Source of the DNA: Collinsella aerofaciens
GTDB lineage: Bacteria > Actinomycetota > Coriobacteriia > Coriobacteriales > Coriobacteriaceae
Direction: 5' to 3'
Assembly (NCBI GenBank): GCA_008671285.1
Contig: RPYR01000250.1
Span: forward strand, 1-15,618
DNA: 15,618 bases
In this document: positions 8,341 through 15,359 of the stretch, piece after piece
Layout: each line of letters begins with the position of its first letter
How positions within the stretch are numbered: position 1 is the first letter of the stretch
The notes under the pieces: model-generated
Told to the model about the DNA's origin: nothing
Databases searched by the model: none
What the model saw: only the letters and a program-made list of their open reading frames with translations
Program-made: the position numbers and the translations under genes

Positions 8341-8861
8341 CAGTATCCGGTTCCTCTCTGTTGATAGAACTCGCCACCGGTGAGGGCGCGGGTGCGGCTG
8401 AGGTTTACGTGGCAGATGGCGCAGGCCAGGGCATCGGCGGCATGGTCGGGATGCGGGTCGTGATCGAGCTGTGTGAGTGTGCGTACCATGTAGGCGACCT
8501 GCCGCTTGTCCGCGGCGCCAGTGCCCACCACAGCCTGTTTGATCTGCATGGGCGTGTACTCGCCAATCTCGAGCGCGCATTCCGAAAGTGCGACGAGTGC
8601 AGCACCGCGGGCATGCGCCGTGGGGATGGCCGAACGAACGTTGGCGCCAAAGTAGATGCTCTCGACAGCAGCCGTGTCGGGTCGATAACGCTCAACGACA
8701 TCCTTAAGGTCATGGGCGATATGCGACAGGCGCACCGCGAGCGGACTTCCGGCACTGGTCTCGATGCAGCCATAGGCACGGCAGCGAACCTCGCCACGCC
8801 GCTCCTCGATAATCCCCCAACCCGTATGAGCCAAACCGGGGTCAATGCCCAAGATAACCAA
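8340..8861 (-). CDS. ruvC: Holliday junction resolvase RuvC
   Basis: RuvC is the dimeric endonuclease that cuts Holliday junctions after RuvAB branch migration. The protein has 173 residues. The start is TTG at 8861: GAGGGGAGG ends 5 bases before it, and the resulting N-terminus (MVILGIDPG) fits the family. Catalytic residues are all present: D7 (GIDPG), E67 (AVESIYFG), H140 and D143 (HPDHAADALA). It is the first gene of ruvCAB. There is no yebC immediately upstream, unlike in many bacteria. A LexA-type box lies about 56 bp upstream, so damage-induced expression of the whole operon is likely. Confidence 0.95.
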   Translation of the reverse strand: MVILGIDPGLAHTGWGIIEERRGEVRCRAYGCIETSAGSPLAVRLSHIAHDLKDVVERYRPDTAAVESIYFGANVRSAIPTAHARGAALVALSECALEIGEYTPMQIKQAVVGTGAADKRQVAYMVRTLTQLDHDPHPDHAADALACAICHVNLSRTRALTGGEFYQQRGTGY

Positions 8862-8866
8862 GCCGA

Positions 8867-8875
8867 CCTCCCCTC
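8867..8875 (-). promoter_or_regulatory. Shine-Dalgarno site fixing the ruvC TTG start
   Basis: GAGGGGAGG on the minus strand lies 5 bases before TTG 8861. A second in-frame TTG at 8882 would place this site inside the coding region, so 8861 is preferred. Confidence 0.75.
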
Positions 8876-8916
8876 GCCACAAGCACAGCGCAAGACAAGG
8901 CCCCGCGCATCATTCA

Positions 8917-8930
8917 CGAACGTCTGTTCT
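8917..8930. promoter_or_regulatory. LexA (SOS) box of ruvCAB
   Basis: CGAACGTCTGTTCT matches the LexA/DinR box CGAAC-N4-GTTC of Gram-positive bacteria and actinobacteria, with a perfect GAAC/GTTC dyad. It directly abuts the -10 of the ruvC promoter and covers the expected transcription start, the ideal place for a repressor. Ruv genes are SOS-regulated in many bacteria. Confidence 0.78.
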
Positions 8931-8936
8931 AGAATA
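8931..8936 (-). promoter_or_regulatory. Extended -10 of the ruvCAB promoter
   Basis: TATTCT on the minus strand is preceded by TGT, giving an extended -10 (TGnTATTCT). A possible -35 CTGACT lies 19 bp upstream at 8956-8961. The predicted start near 8924 falls in the LexA box and leaves a leader of about 60 nt. The same bases read TAGAAT on the plus strand (8930-8935), so the site may act in both directions. Confidence 0.5.
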
Positions 8937-8997
8937 ACACAACGCTAGCCCTATAAGTCAGCCGAGATCGAATTGTAGGTTGAGTATACGCAAGCGA

Positions 8998-9095
8998 GCG
9001 CCCGCCAGAGCGAGCAAGGTGCCTTGAAAGAGGAGGGCATTGACCTGGCGGTCATGTCCGACGATTGAAAGGCAGATTGCCGCTCTGGCGGGCGC
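8998..9095 (+). ncRNA. Putative structured RNA: long hairpin with three tandem G.A motifs
   Basis: The outer stem is a perfect 15-bp repeat (8998-9012 with 9081-9095). Inside it, after one unpaired A, 9014-9040 pairs with 9054-9080 in one register with no further bulge. Every non-Watson-Crick position there is a G.A, A.G, G.G or G.T pair, including three tandem GA/AG pairs (9026-9027/9067-9068, 9030-9031/9063-9064, 9033-9034/9060-9061). One bulged T (9041), a GACC/GGTC stem and a TGGC loop close it. The G.A pattern only makes sense as plus-strand RNA; on the minus strand these would be C.U mismatches. A weak TATACG -10 at 8985-8990 would start RNA at the hairpin base. I recognise no family. 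It could instead be an inserted repeat or a 3' structure of the neighbouring mRNA. Confidence 0.5.
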
Positions 9096-9103
9096 GCAGC
9101 GAC

Positions 9104-11089
9104 CTAGTTCTGAGAGAAGAACGGAAATTGTCGGGGATCAACCGGCGGATGCGGCATCGGGCCACCCTGGGGCCCACCCTGCGGGCCACCCTGGCCGCCC
9201 ATCATCTTATCGATGGCGTCCTGAACCTCGCCCTCGAACTTTTTCATTCCCTCGTGTAAACGACGCTGACCGTCCTCAGAGCGCAGCTCCTCCATTTGCT
9301 CGGGCGAAATACCCAGTAGCTCGCCCAGCACGCCCATCATCTCGTTTCGCACGCGCTCGCTCGTATCCTCGTCAGCAAAACGGCGCACCTCGGCGCGCGC
9401 CAGCGAATCGACCGTCATACGCTCCTTGCCGTTAAGCCCCAGGTCGGACCACGCGAGCATATACGGCCAGGCACGCTCGGCAAACGAACGGGCCGAGACG
9501 ATCGGCGCCATCGGCAACATGCGGCGGGCAGCCTCACCCTGTCGAACGAGCATCAGCAGCAGCGAGCAGGCCTCAGGCTTGCCAGCGGCCATCGGGATGT
9601 CGGCGAAAGATCGATTGCGGTCCACGTGCGCCTCGAGCGCGCCATCGACCTCACCCGGCTCAAGCCCGCCGAGCAGCTGTGCCGCACGGTCGAGCATATC
9701 GACCGGACCGTCGAGCGTCGAGAGCGCCTGCGCCAGCACGCGCTCCATACAATCTTCCACTGCGTTGAGCGTCACGAGCTCTTGGGGCACCACGGCAGAC
9801 GTGCGGTTGCGCACACGCGCCACAAACTCAAGCGTCGACAGGTACACATCGCCAAAGGGCGCAAAGTCGCCCTGGTAGCCGCCGCAAAGCGCCGGCGCCG
9901 CCAGCGCGTACTCGGTTTTGGACAGCGGGCTCAGCGCCATCGCACCCAGCTCGAGCGCCGTATCCTCCAGCATCAGGCCCAGCGTGCGCGAGCGCAGGCG
10001 CTCGGCATCGCCCGCCGACACGTCGCGATCGAGCACGCGCGCCGCATCCGGTGCATCGCGCTCGACGGTGCGAATGTGCAGACGCTCGGCGATGGCACGG
10101 ACGGCGGCACAGCGGGCAGCCTCGGCCTCCTCCTGCGCCGGCGTAAAGATACGGTTGCGCCCCAGCACCAGGCCAATCACATTACGCGGGCCCAGAGCGT
10201 CGACGGCCAGCGCCGTCAGCAAAGACGACGGCAAGTCACCCTCGAGTGCCACCACAGCACGCGACGCACCGTGGGCTCGGGCGTTGTCGCGCACGGCGAG
10301 CACCAGCGCCTGCCACAGCCACTCCTCGGAACGAAACTCGGGCAGCTCGTGGTCCTCCAAAGCATCGAGCATCACGCCGCGCTGAATCTCCTGAACCAGC
10401 AGGCTCTCCTCAAAACACGGCGCCTGGGCCACCACGCGACCGCAGTCGTCGAGCACAAACGAACCGCCGGTATACACCGACTCGTCATAGGCACCGACCG
10501 GCGCCATGCAGGCAAACCACACGCTGCGCTTGGATGCGATCTTGCGGTAGGCGCCGCTGCGAACGGCGGCAATGGCGGCAGTCTCACGGTCGGTCATGTC
10601 AAACGCGTTGAATTGGAAATACGCAATGAGGTCAACACCGGTCGGCAACATCTCGAGTTCGCGGTCCAAGTCAAAAATCACGGCGATGCGCACGCCGTCC
10701 ACGTCGAACACCGGCGGCGCCCAACGCGTATCGTTGTTCTCGCCACGCTGCAGGGCAATGCTCGAACGCGCCGGCACCACATGACCGTCCTTGAGCATCA
10801 TGTAGTCAAGCAGCGGCTGACCCTCAAACGAAACCGCCGCGGGCACGATGCAGATCATGTCAAGCTCCTGGATACGCTCGGCGACACCAGTCAAACCGGC
10901 AAGCACGTCGTGCTCAAAGTCGGCAGCGCCCACCAGGCCACCGGGCATGGCGCCCATAAAGAGCGGAGCCGGAACGCACAGCACGCGCGCCCCGCGCTCG
11001 TGGGCCAGACGAGCCTGGTCCTCGATGCGGCCGCAAATACCCTCAATATCACCCAGGCGCATATCGATCTGTGCAAGCGCGAGCTTCAT
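9104..11089 (-). CDS. NadE-like protein, probable pseudoenzyme
   Basis: The 661-residue protein has the architecture of glutamine-dependent NAD synthetase: an N-terminal nitrilase-like amidase domain (1-235) and a C-terminal NAD synthetase domain (about 255-545). ATG at 11089 follows GAAAGGG and gives the typical start MKLALAQIDMRLGD. Key residues are missing in both halves. The amidase triad Glu-Lys-Cys aligns with A41, S109 and D140. The ATP pyrophosphatase loop SGGxDS reads EGDLPS (283-288) within an otherwise well-kept segment (TALAVDALGPRNVIGL). The TxNKSE motif becomes PLSKTE (388-393). The C-terminus is a Gly/Pro/Gln tail (631-661) not usual for NadE. The frame is long and clean, so it is not a decaying gene. 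NAD synthesis is unlikely; a structural or regulatory role is inferred. It is probably transcribed alone. Confidence 0.82.
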   Translation of the reverse strand: MKLALAQIDMRLGDIEGICGRIEDQARLAHERGARVLCVPAPLFMGAMPGGLVGAADFEHDVLAGLTGVAERIQELDMICIVPAAVSFEGQPLLDYMMLKDGHVVPARSSIALQRGENNDTRWAPPVFDVDGVRIAVIFDLDRELEMLPTGVDLIAYFQFNAFDMTDRETAAIAAVRSGAYRKIASKRSVWFACMAPVGAYDESVYTGGSFVLDDCGRVVAQAPCFEESLLVQEIQRGVMLDALEDHELPEFRSEEWLWQALVLAVRDNARAHGASRAVVALEGDLPSSLLTALAVDALGPRNVIGLVLGRNRIFTPAQEEAEAARCAAVRAIAERLHIRTVERDAPDAARVLDRDVSAGDAERLRSRTLGLMLEDTALELGAMALSPLSKTEYALAAPALCGGYQGDFAPFGDVYLSTLEFVARVRNRTSAVVPQELVTLNAVEDCMERVLAQALSTLDGPVDMLDRAAQLLGGLEPGEVDGALEAHVDRNRSFADIPMAAGKPEACSLLLMLVRQGEAARRMLPMAPIVSARSFAERAWPYMLAWSDLGLNGKERMTVDSLARAEVRRFADEDTSERVRNEMMGVLGELLGISPEQMEELRSEDGQRRLHEGMKKFEGEVQDAIDKMMGGQGGPQGGPQGGPMPHPPVDPRQFPFFSQN

Positions 11090-11128
11090 GGCCCAGCCCT
11101 TTCCGTCGTAAACCATCGAAATCGTAGT

Positions 11129-11159
11129 AAAAGCGCCGGCCGCATAATGCAGCCGGCGC
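11129..11159 (-). terminator. Rho-independent terminator of the superoxide reductase gene
   Basis: GCGCCGGC (11133-11140) and GCCGGCGC (11152-11159) form a perfect 8-bp stem, with a further GCAT/ATGC match in the loop. On the minus strand TTTT follows. It lies about 50 bp past the stop of the gene at 11207-11569 and about 45 bp before the NadE-like start. Confidence 0.82.
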
Positions 11160-11206
11160 TTGCATGTGCATATGCTAGCTATGATACCCCGAGCGGGGGC
11201 GCGCTC

Positions 11207-11569
11207 CTAGAATGTCGCGGACCACAGCCCGTGCAGGTTGCAGTAGGCATAGACGGTACCGGTCTTGGAGCCGCCCGCGAAAAACGTCGCGGGTTTCATG
11301 CCGGGCTCAAGGTAATGAACCTCTAAGCGGCCCTCGGCCTCAAGGGCGATCCATTCAATGTAGTGCTCGGGCAGGCTGGGGTGCTCGACCGAGCCCACGC
11401 GCGCACGGATCACGTGACCGTCGCGCTCGCTCTCGACGACGGGCACGTGCTTCTCGTGCGCCGCGTCCTCGGTGTTCGCGGTCAGCTCCGTGCAGCCGGC
11501 AGGGGTTGCAACGTCGTTGCCAAGGGCGGCAATGAGCTTGCCGTCGGGGTCCTTAAAGAATTTCGCCAT
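11207..11569 (-). CDS. Superoxide reductase lacking the rubredoxin-type iron site
   Basis: This small cytoplasmic protein (120 residues) is expected to reduce superoxide to hydrogen peroxide without making oxygen, a defence typical of anaerobes. ATG at 11569 is preceded by AAAGGAGA. The catalytic iron ligands are complete: H41 (EKHVPVVE), H63 and H69 (HPSLPEHYIEW), C110 and H113 (YCNLHGLW), with the conserved lysine K40. They are spaced as in desulfoferrodoxin. The N-terminal segment corresponds to the desulforedoxin domain but keeps only C26 of its four cysteines, so it cannot hold the second iron. This resembles the class III (Treponema-type) enzymes. It stands between two terminator or gene ends and is likely transcribed alone. 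Function is confident; the electron donor is not visible here. Confidence 0.93.
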   Translation of the reverse strand: MAKFFKDPDGKLIAALGNDVATPAGCTELTANTEDAAHEKHVPVVESERDGHVIRARVGSVEHPSLPEHYIEWIALEAEGRLEVHYLEPGMKPATFFAGGSKTGTVYAYCNLHGLWSATF

Positions 11570-11734
11570 GATGTTCTCCTTTGCTGATGTGCCGATGTTC
11601 TCGATGCTTCTTATGCCCAAAGGCAGGCGAACCATCCACGGCATCGCAAATGAACACATAACGGATCAGGCAAGCGGTCGGGCCAAAATGCGTCGACCGT
11701 CCTGCCCACTCCAGCAGTCCCACCCCGCGCGCGG

Positions 11735-14700
11735 CTAGCGCCCGTCGCCGCCCAGCAGCGCCAGAACATCTTCGCGGGTAAACAACGCCGACGAGATGCC
11801 GTCGCCGCCGAGCACGCTGTTGACCAGGTCGCGCTTGGACTCCTGCATCTGCATAATGCGCTCCTCGATCGTGTCCTTGGCGATGAGCTTGTACACGGTC
11901 ACGGTATGCTGCTGACCAATACGATGCGCGCGGTCGGTCGCCTGGTCCTGCGCGGCCACGTTCCACCACGGGTCGTAGTGAATGACCACATCGGCCGCCG
12001 TCAGGTTAAGGCCCACGCCGCCCGCCTTGAGCGAAATCAAAAAGACCGGAACCTCGCCCGCTTGGAACTGCGCGACCATCTTGGCGCGGCTCTCCTTAGA
12101 CGAAGCGCCCGTGAGCTTAAGGAAGGCGATGTCCTCCTTGGCCAAGCGCTTACCGATAATATCGAGCATACCCGTAAACTGGCTGAACAATAGGATGCGA
12201 TGTCCGCCGTCGAGTGCGCCGTGCACGAGCTCCATGCACGTATCGAGCTTGGCGCTCCCCGCCTTGTAATCCTCGTAGTGTAGACGCGGGTCGCAGCAGA
12301 TCTGGCGCAGCTTGGTGAGCTCGGCGAGCACCTTGAGCTTGTCTTTCTTAAACTCGGATGACTCGCGGTGCTGCACCTGTTGGGCGATACGGTCCTGGTT
12401 GGCCAGGTAGAGCTTGCGCTGCTCGCCGGTGAGCTGCGCCATGACCGTATCCTCGATCTTCTCGGGCAGGTCGGCCACCACGTCTTCCTTGACACGGCGC
12501 AGCACAAACGGCGACACGAGCGCTTGCAGGCGAGCGGCACTGTCGCCCTCGGCATGCTCGACCGGGCTTTCGAAGCGCTTGGCAAACGACTCGCGCGTGC
12601 CAAGTAGGCCCGGCATCAAAAAGTCGAAGATGCTCCAGAGCTCGGATAGGCGGTTTTCGATGGGCGTGCCCGTCAGGGCAAAGCGCACGCCGGCCGGCAG
12701 GCGCTTGGTGGCACGCGCCACCTGGGTGAGCGGGTTTTTAATGTACTGGGCCTCATCGAGTACCACGCGGGCAAAGTCCTGCTCGACGTACTCGTCGATA
12801 TCGCGCCGCATAAGGTCATACGACGTCACGACCACGTTATGCTCGGCCACGCCGGCGATTTGCACGCGACGCTGGGCCTTGGCGCCCACGATGGCGCACA
12901 CATCGAGCGACGGGGCGAAGCGCTCCAGCTCGGCAGTCCAGTTGTACACGAGCGACGCAGGGCACACCACAAGCGTGGGCTTAATGTCCCCCGCTTCCAC
13001 GCGCGCCAGGATATGCGCGATCATCTGCAGCGTTTTGCCCAGGCCCATGTCGTCGGCCAAGATGCCGCCAAGGCCCAGGTGTTCGAGCGAGCCGAGCCAC
13101 TGGTATCCGTCGACCTGGTAGCCGCGCATCGTTGCCTTGAGCGATGCCGGCACCGTAAAGTCCATCTTGCCGAGCGTGTCCAGACGCTCGACGGTACGGC
13201 GGAACGCAGCGTCGCGATCGGCCTCGAGCGCGGGCGTGCGCGCGAGCATGCTATCGACGAACAGGGTGCTCGACGCGGGAAGCGACACGCCGTCGAGCAG
13301 GTCAACAGCATCGACCCCCAGATCCTCGGCAAGGCCAAACGCGGCTCGGGCACCCTCGTCCAAACGAATGATGTCGCCGGACGTAAGGCGCGCAAACGTC
13401 TGGTGACGCTTGTAGGAGTCGAGGTAGATGGCAAGGTCTGACGCCGAAAGGCCGCTCGCGCCCAGTTCGACGTCGAGCAGATTGCTCTTGACGGTCGCAC
13501 GAACCGAGAGCTTGGGCGCGGGTCGCACCGAAATCTGGCGCAGACGGTCGCTGAGCATGACCTCACCCAGCTCGGACAGGGCGGACAGGCCCTCGGTCAG
13601 CAGGCAGAACAAGCTCTCGTCATCGCGCTCCTCAAACGCCAGACCGCCCTCGTAGAAATCGAAGTACAGGGCCGCCGTGTCCATAACACGAAACTCTGCC
13701 ACCTCGTCGCGGGGCGGCACGCCGGGGCGTTGCTCTTCGAAGGGGCTGCCCGGAGCGCCCAGGCTAAAGAGATCTGCCGACCAGTCGCCGTAGGCAACCG
13801 TAATTTTGCAGGTCACAAGCCCATCGTCGACGCCGATCGCCATAGCAAAGCTCGGCTCGGGCGCCACGGTATCGAGCGCGGCGGGCGCGGTAAGGTCGGT
13901 ATAGTCGCGCAAAATGGGCAGCGCCATACGACAGAACTCCCCCACCTGGTCGACAGCGATATGGATCGGCGTGCGACAGGGCAGTAAGCGCGATAGGAAC
14001 GGCGCCGCATGCTGGGCAAACGCTACATCGGCGCGGCGCGCACGGCGGGTGTCGACCAGATAGGCAACGTCGCCCAAAGCAAAGCAGTATGCATCGGCCG
14101 GCAGGCGTAGATCGTAGCTGCCACCAGCCGCCGGCGCGATTTTGGCGGCAAGGAGCGGTGGGCGCTCAGACAGCGCCTCGTCCTCCCCTTCCGGAGGCAT
14201 CTCAACCGCCACGTCATAGGTGCGATGCATCGTCGTCCCCCGCGACCAGGCGGGCTCAAAAGAGATGGTCTGGCCGCGCAACAGGTCCAGCACATATACG
14301 ATGCTATGCTCGGACAGCGGCAACTGACGCTCGGCGACAAAACCACTGCGGGCAAAGTCGTACGACGCCGAACGCGAGCTTGTGATGTCATCGAGATAGG
14401 CAACTGTCGTCACGACAAGGTTGAGCAGCTTTGTCGACACGTCTTCGAAGGCTTCGGGCGTATGGACAAACGTGAGCTTCTTGCCGTACGAGAAGGTGCC
14501 GCCTCGGACATAGGCGTCGGCCATGCCGTCGATATCCTTGACCACGTAGGACACCGAACCGCAGCGAATGCGGAACTCGAGCGCCCAGCTAAAGCGGTCG
14601 GCAAACAGTGGATTGTAGTACGGCACCAGCGAGGGCTCCAACGCCGCTTTGGGGGCGTCGGGATCAACGGCACCGGCAAGCTTGCGGCGCATGCTCGCCA

Positions 14701-15199
14701 GCTCATCCATGCGCGCGTCCGAAAGATCGGAGAGTGCCGCCATGAGGCTGGGGCTCGTGGGGACGGGCGCCGGAAAGGGAAAGTTGGGGTTGACGGCCGG
14801 CGCTTTGGGCGCGGTGCGAACGGGCTGTTTCGGCTGCGCCGTAAACGTGCGAACCGGTGTGCGCAGCCCCTCAACAGGCTCAATGCCGCTGGCGTCCAGG
14901 TATGCCAGCGCTGTGGCGATGGCGTGTTTGCACATACCGGGGTAACGATAGGCGGCGGGGCAATCGCAGTCGTAGTCGATCACCTCGTGCTCGTCCATGT
15001 CGAGCGCCACATGTGTCTTGTACAGGTCGCCGCGCGAACCGCGCACCGAGCCCTCAACCGTCACGTTTTTGGAGAAGCGCGAGCCGCTGTCCTCAATCGA
15101 CAGCACGGCGCCGTTGAGCATGAGCGAACGCCCCTTCATAAAGGTGCCGCTCAACGCCGCCTCTTTGCGAAGCGCCTGCACAAACGTCCCCTGCGCCAT
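11735..15199 (-). CDS. SWIM zinc-finger SNF2-family helicase
   Basis: The 1154-residue protein is a DNA-dependent ATPase of the SNF2/Rad54 type. ATG at 15199 follows GGAGG by 5 bases. The N-terminus carries a SWIM zinc finger, CxCx(n)CxH: C78, C80, C90 and H92. A long middle region matches the bacterial SNF2-associated domain by position. The helicase core begins near residue 710: ADDMGLGKT (Walker A, about 714), CPASLVYNW, DEAQYIKNP (DEAQ box, about 814), LTGTPIENRLSELWSIFDFL, then the second RecA domain with LLFSQFTGMLDII, SLKAGGVGLNLTAADVV and ATDRAHRIGQ (about 1063-1095). All seven motifs are intact. The bacterial family is thought to remodel protein-DNA complexes, perhaps RNA polymerase or repair intermediates; the exact role is unknown. 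A REPIN-like element lies in its leader, just after dnaE. Confidence 0.93.
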   Translation of the reverse strand: MAQGTFVQALRKEAALSGTFMKGRSLMLNGAVLSIEDSGSRFSKNVTVEGSVRGSRGDLYKTHVALDMDEHEVIDYDCDCPAAYRYPGMCKHAIATALAYLDASGIEPVEGLRTPVRTFTAQPKQPVRTAPKAPAVNPNFPFPAPVPTSPSLMAALSDLSDARMDELASMRRKLAGAVDPDAPKAALEPSLVPYYNPLFADRFSWALEFRIRCGSVSYVVKDIDGMADAYVRGGTFSYGKKLTFVHTPEAFEDVSTKLLNLVVTTVAYLDDITSSRSASYDFARSGFVAERQLPLSEHSIVYVLDLLRGQTISFEPAWSRGTTMHRTYDVAVEMPPEGEDEALSERPPLLAAKIAPAAGGSYDLRLPADAYCFALGDVAYLVDTRRARRADVAFAQHAAPFLSRLLPCRTPIHIAVDQVGEFCRMALPILRDYTDLTAPAALDTVAPEPSFAMAIGVDDGLVTCKITVAYGDWSADLFSLGAPGSPFEEQRPGVPPRDEVAEFRVMDTAALYFDFYEGGLAFEERDDESLFCLLTEGLSALSELGEVMLSDRLRQISVRPAPKLSVRATVKSNLLDVELGASGLSASDLAIYLDSYKRHQTFARLTSGDIIRLDEGARAAFGLAEDLGVDAVDLLDGVSLPASSTLFVDSMLARTPALEADRDAAFRRTVERLDTLGKMDFTVPASLKATMRGYQVDGYQWLGSLEHLGLGGILADDMGLGKTLQMIAHILARVEAGDIKPTLVVCPASLVYNWTAELERFAPSLDVCAIVGAKAQRRVQIAGVAEHNVVVTSYDLMRRDIDEYVEQDFARVVLDEAQYIKNPLTQVARATKRLPAGVRFALTGTPIENRLSELWSIFDFLMPGLLGTRESFAKRFESPVEHAEGDSAARLQALVSPFVLRRVKEDVVADLPEKIEDTVMAQLTGEQRKLYLANQDRIAQQVQHRESSEFKKDKLKVLAELTKLRQICCDPRLHYEDYKAGSAKLDTCMELVHGALDGGHRILLFSQFTGMLDIIGKRLAKEDIAFLKLTGASSKESRAKMVAQFQAGEVPVFLISLKAGGVGLNLTAADVVIHYDPWWNVAAQDQATDRAHRIGQQHTVTVYKLIAKDTIEERIMQMQESKRDLVNSVLGGDGISSALFTREDVLALLGGDGR

Positions 15200-15219
15200 C
15201 ACTTCCTCCAATCCACACA

Positions 15220-15256
15220 GGGTAGCTAATTTGGGACGGGGCTATTTTAGCTACCC
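15220..15256. repeat. REP-like palindromic element, copy A
   Basis: This is a 37-bp element whose ends are perfect 10-bp inverted arms, GGGTAGCTAA (15220-15229) and TTAGCTACCC (15247-15256), around a 17-bp asymmetric G-rich core. It is the exact reverse complement of copy B. It starts 21 bp upstream of the SNF2 start codon. The GTAG at the stem foot recalls classic REP sequences. Confidence 0.85.
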
Positions 15257-15309
15257 CCATATGTCGGTTGAGATGTATTCCGACCCTGGCTCATTCGCCG
15301 TCAGTCAAA

Positions 15310-15346
15310 GGGTAGCTAAAATAGCCCCGTCCCAAATTAGCTACCC
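15310..15346. repeat. REP-like palindromic element, copy B
   Basis: A perfect inverted copy of the 37-bp element at 15220-15256, with arms 15310-15319 and 15337-15346. It begins 13 bp past the dnaE stop. As RNA from the dnaE side it forms a stem followed by no long U run, so termination is not assured. Confidence 0.85.
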
Positions 15347-15359
15347 CAGCAAAATCATT

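Larger units (their letters stand above)
15220..15346. mobile_element. REPIN-like doublet between dnaE and the SNF2 gene
   Basis: Two identical 37-bp palindromic elements face each other across 53 bp, the layout of a REPIN (paired REP sequences that move together, normally by a RAYT-type Y1 transposase). Identity stops exactly at the element edges on both sides, so the 37 bp is the unit. The intervening DNA contains a small GTCGG/CCGAC stem. No transposase gene is present here, so any mobilising enzyme must act in trans. The doublet fills most of the 160-bp gap. Confidence 0.6.

Noticed and set aside
8862..8882. Upstream in-frame TTG (8882) as the ruvC start
   Set aside because: It would bury the strong Shine-Dalgarno site in the coding region and add residues that the family lacks.
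8979..9068. Short plus-strand frame ending in ...EEGIDLAVMSDD inside the hairpin
   Set aside because: It looks protein-like but has no usable start codon with a ribosome site upstream, and the same bases are fully explained by the base-paired structure.
8998..9095. Reading the long hairpin as SRP RNA or as an ordinary terminator
   Set aside because: The GGAA-type tetraloop and the conserved asymmetric loop of SRP helix 8 are absent, and neither strand has a U run after the stem.
9040..9435. Plus-strand frame starting at TTG after an AGAGGAGG sequence
   Set aside because: It runs antisense through the NadE-like gene, is Pro/Arg-rich with no family, and the purine run belongs to the G.A-paired stem.
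9104..11089. Annotating the gene simply as functional nadE
   Set aside because: Catalytic residues of both the amidase and synthetase domains are replaced, so the plain enzyme name would mislead.
11675..11699. 6-bp stem CGGTCG/CGACCG after the SNF2 gene as a terminator
   Set aside because: The 13-nt loop is large and no U run follows on the minus strand.
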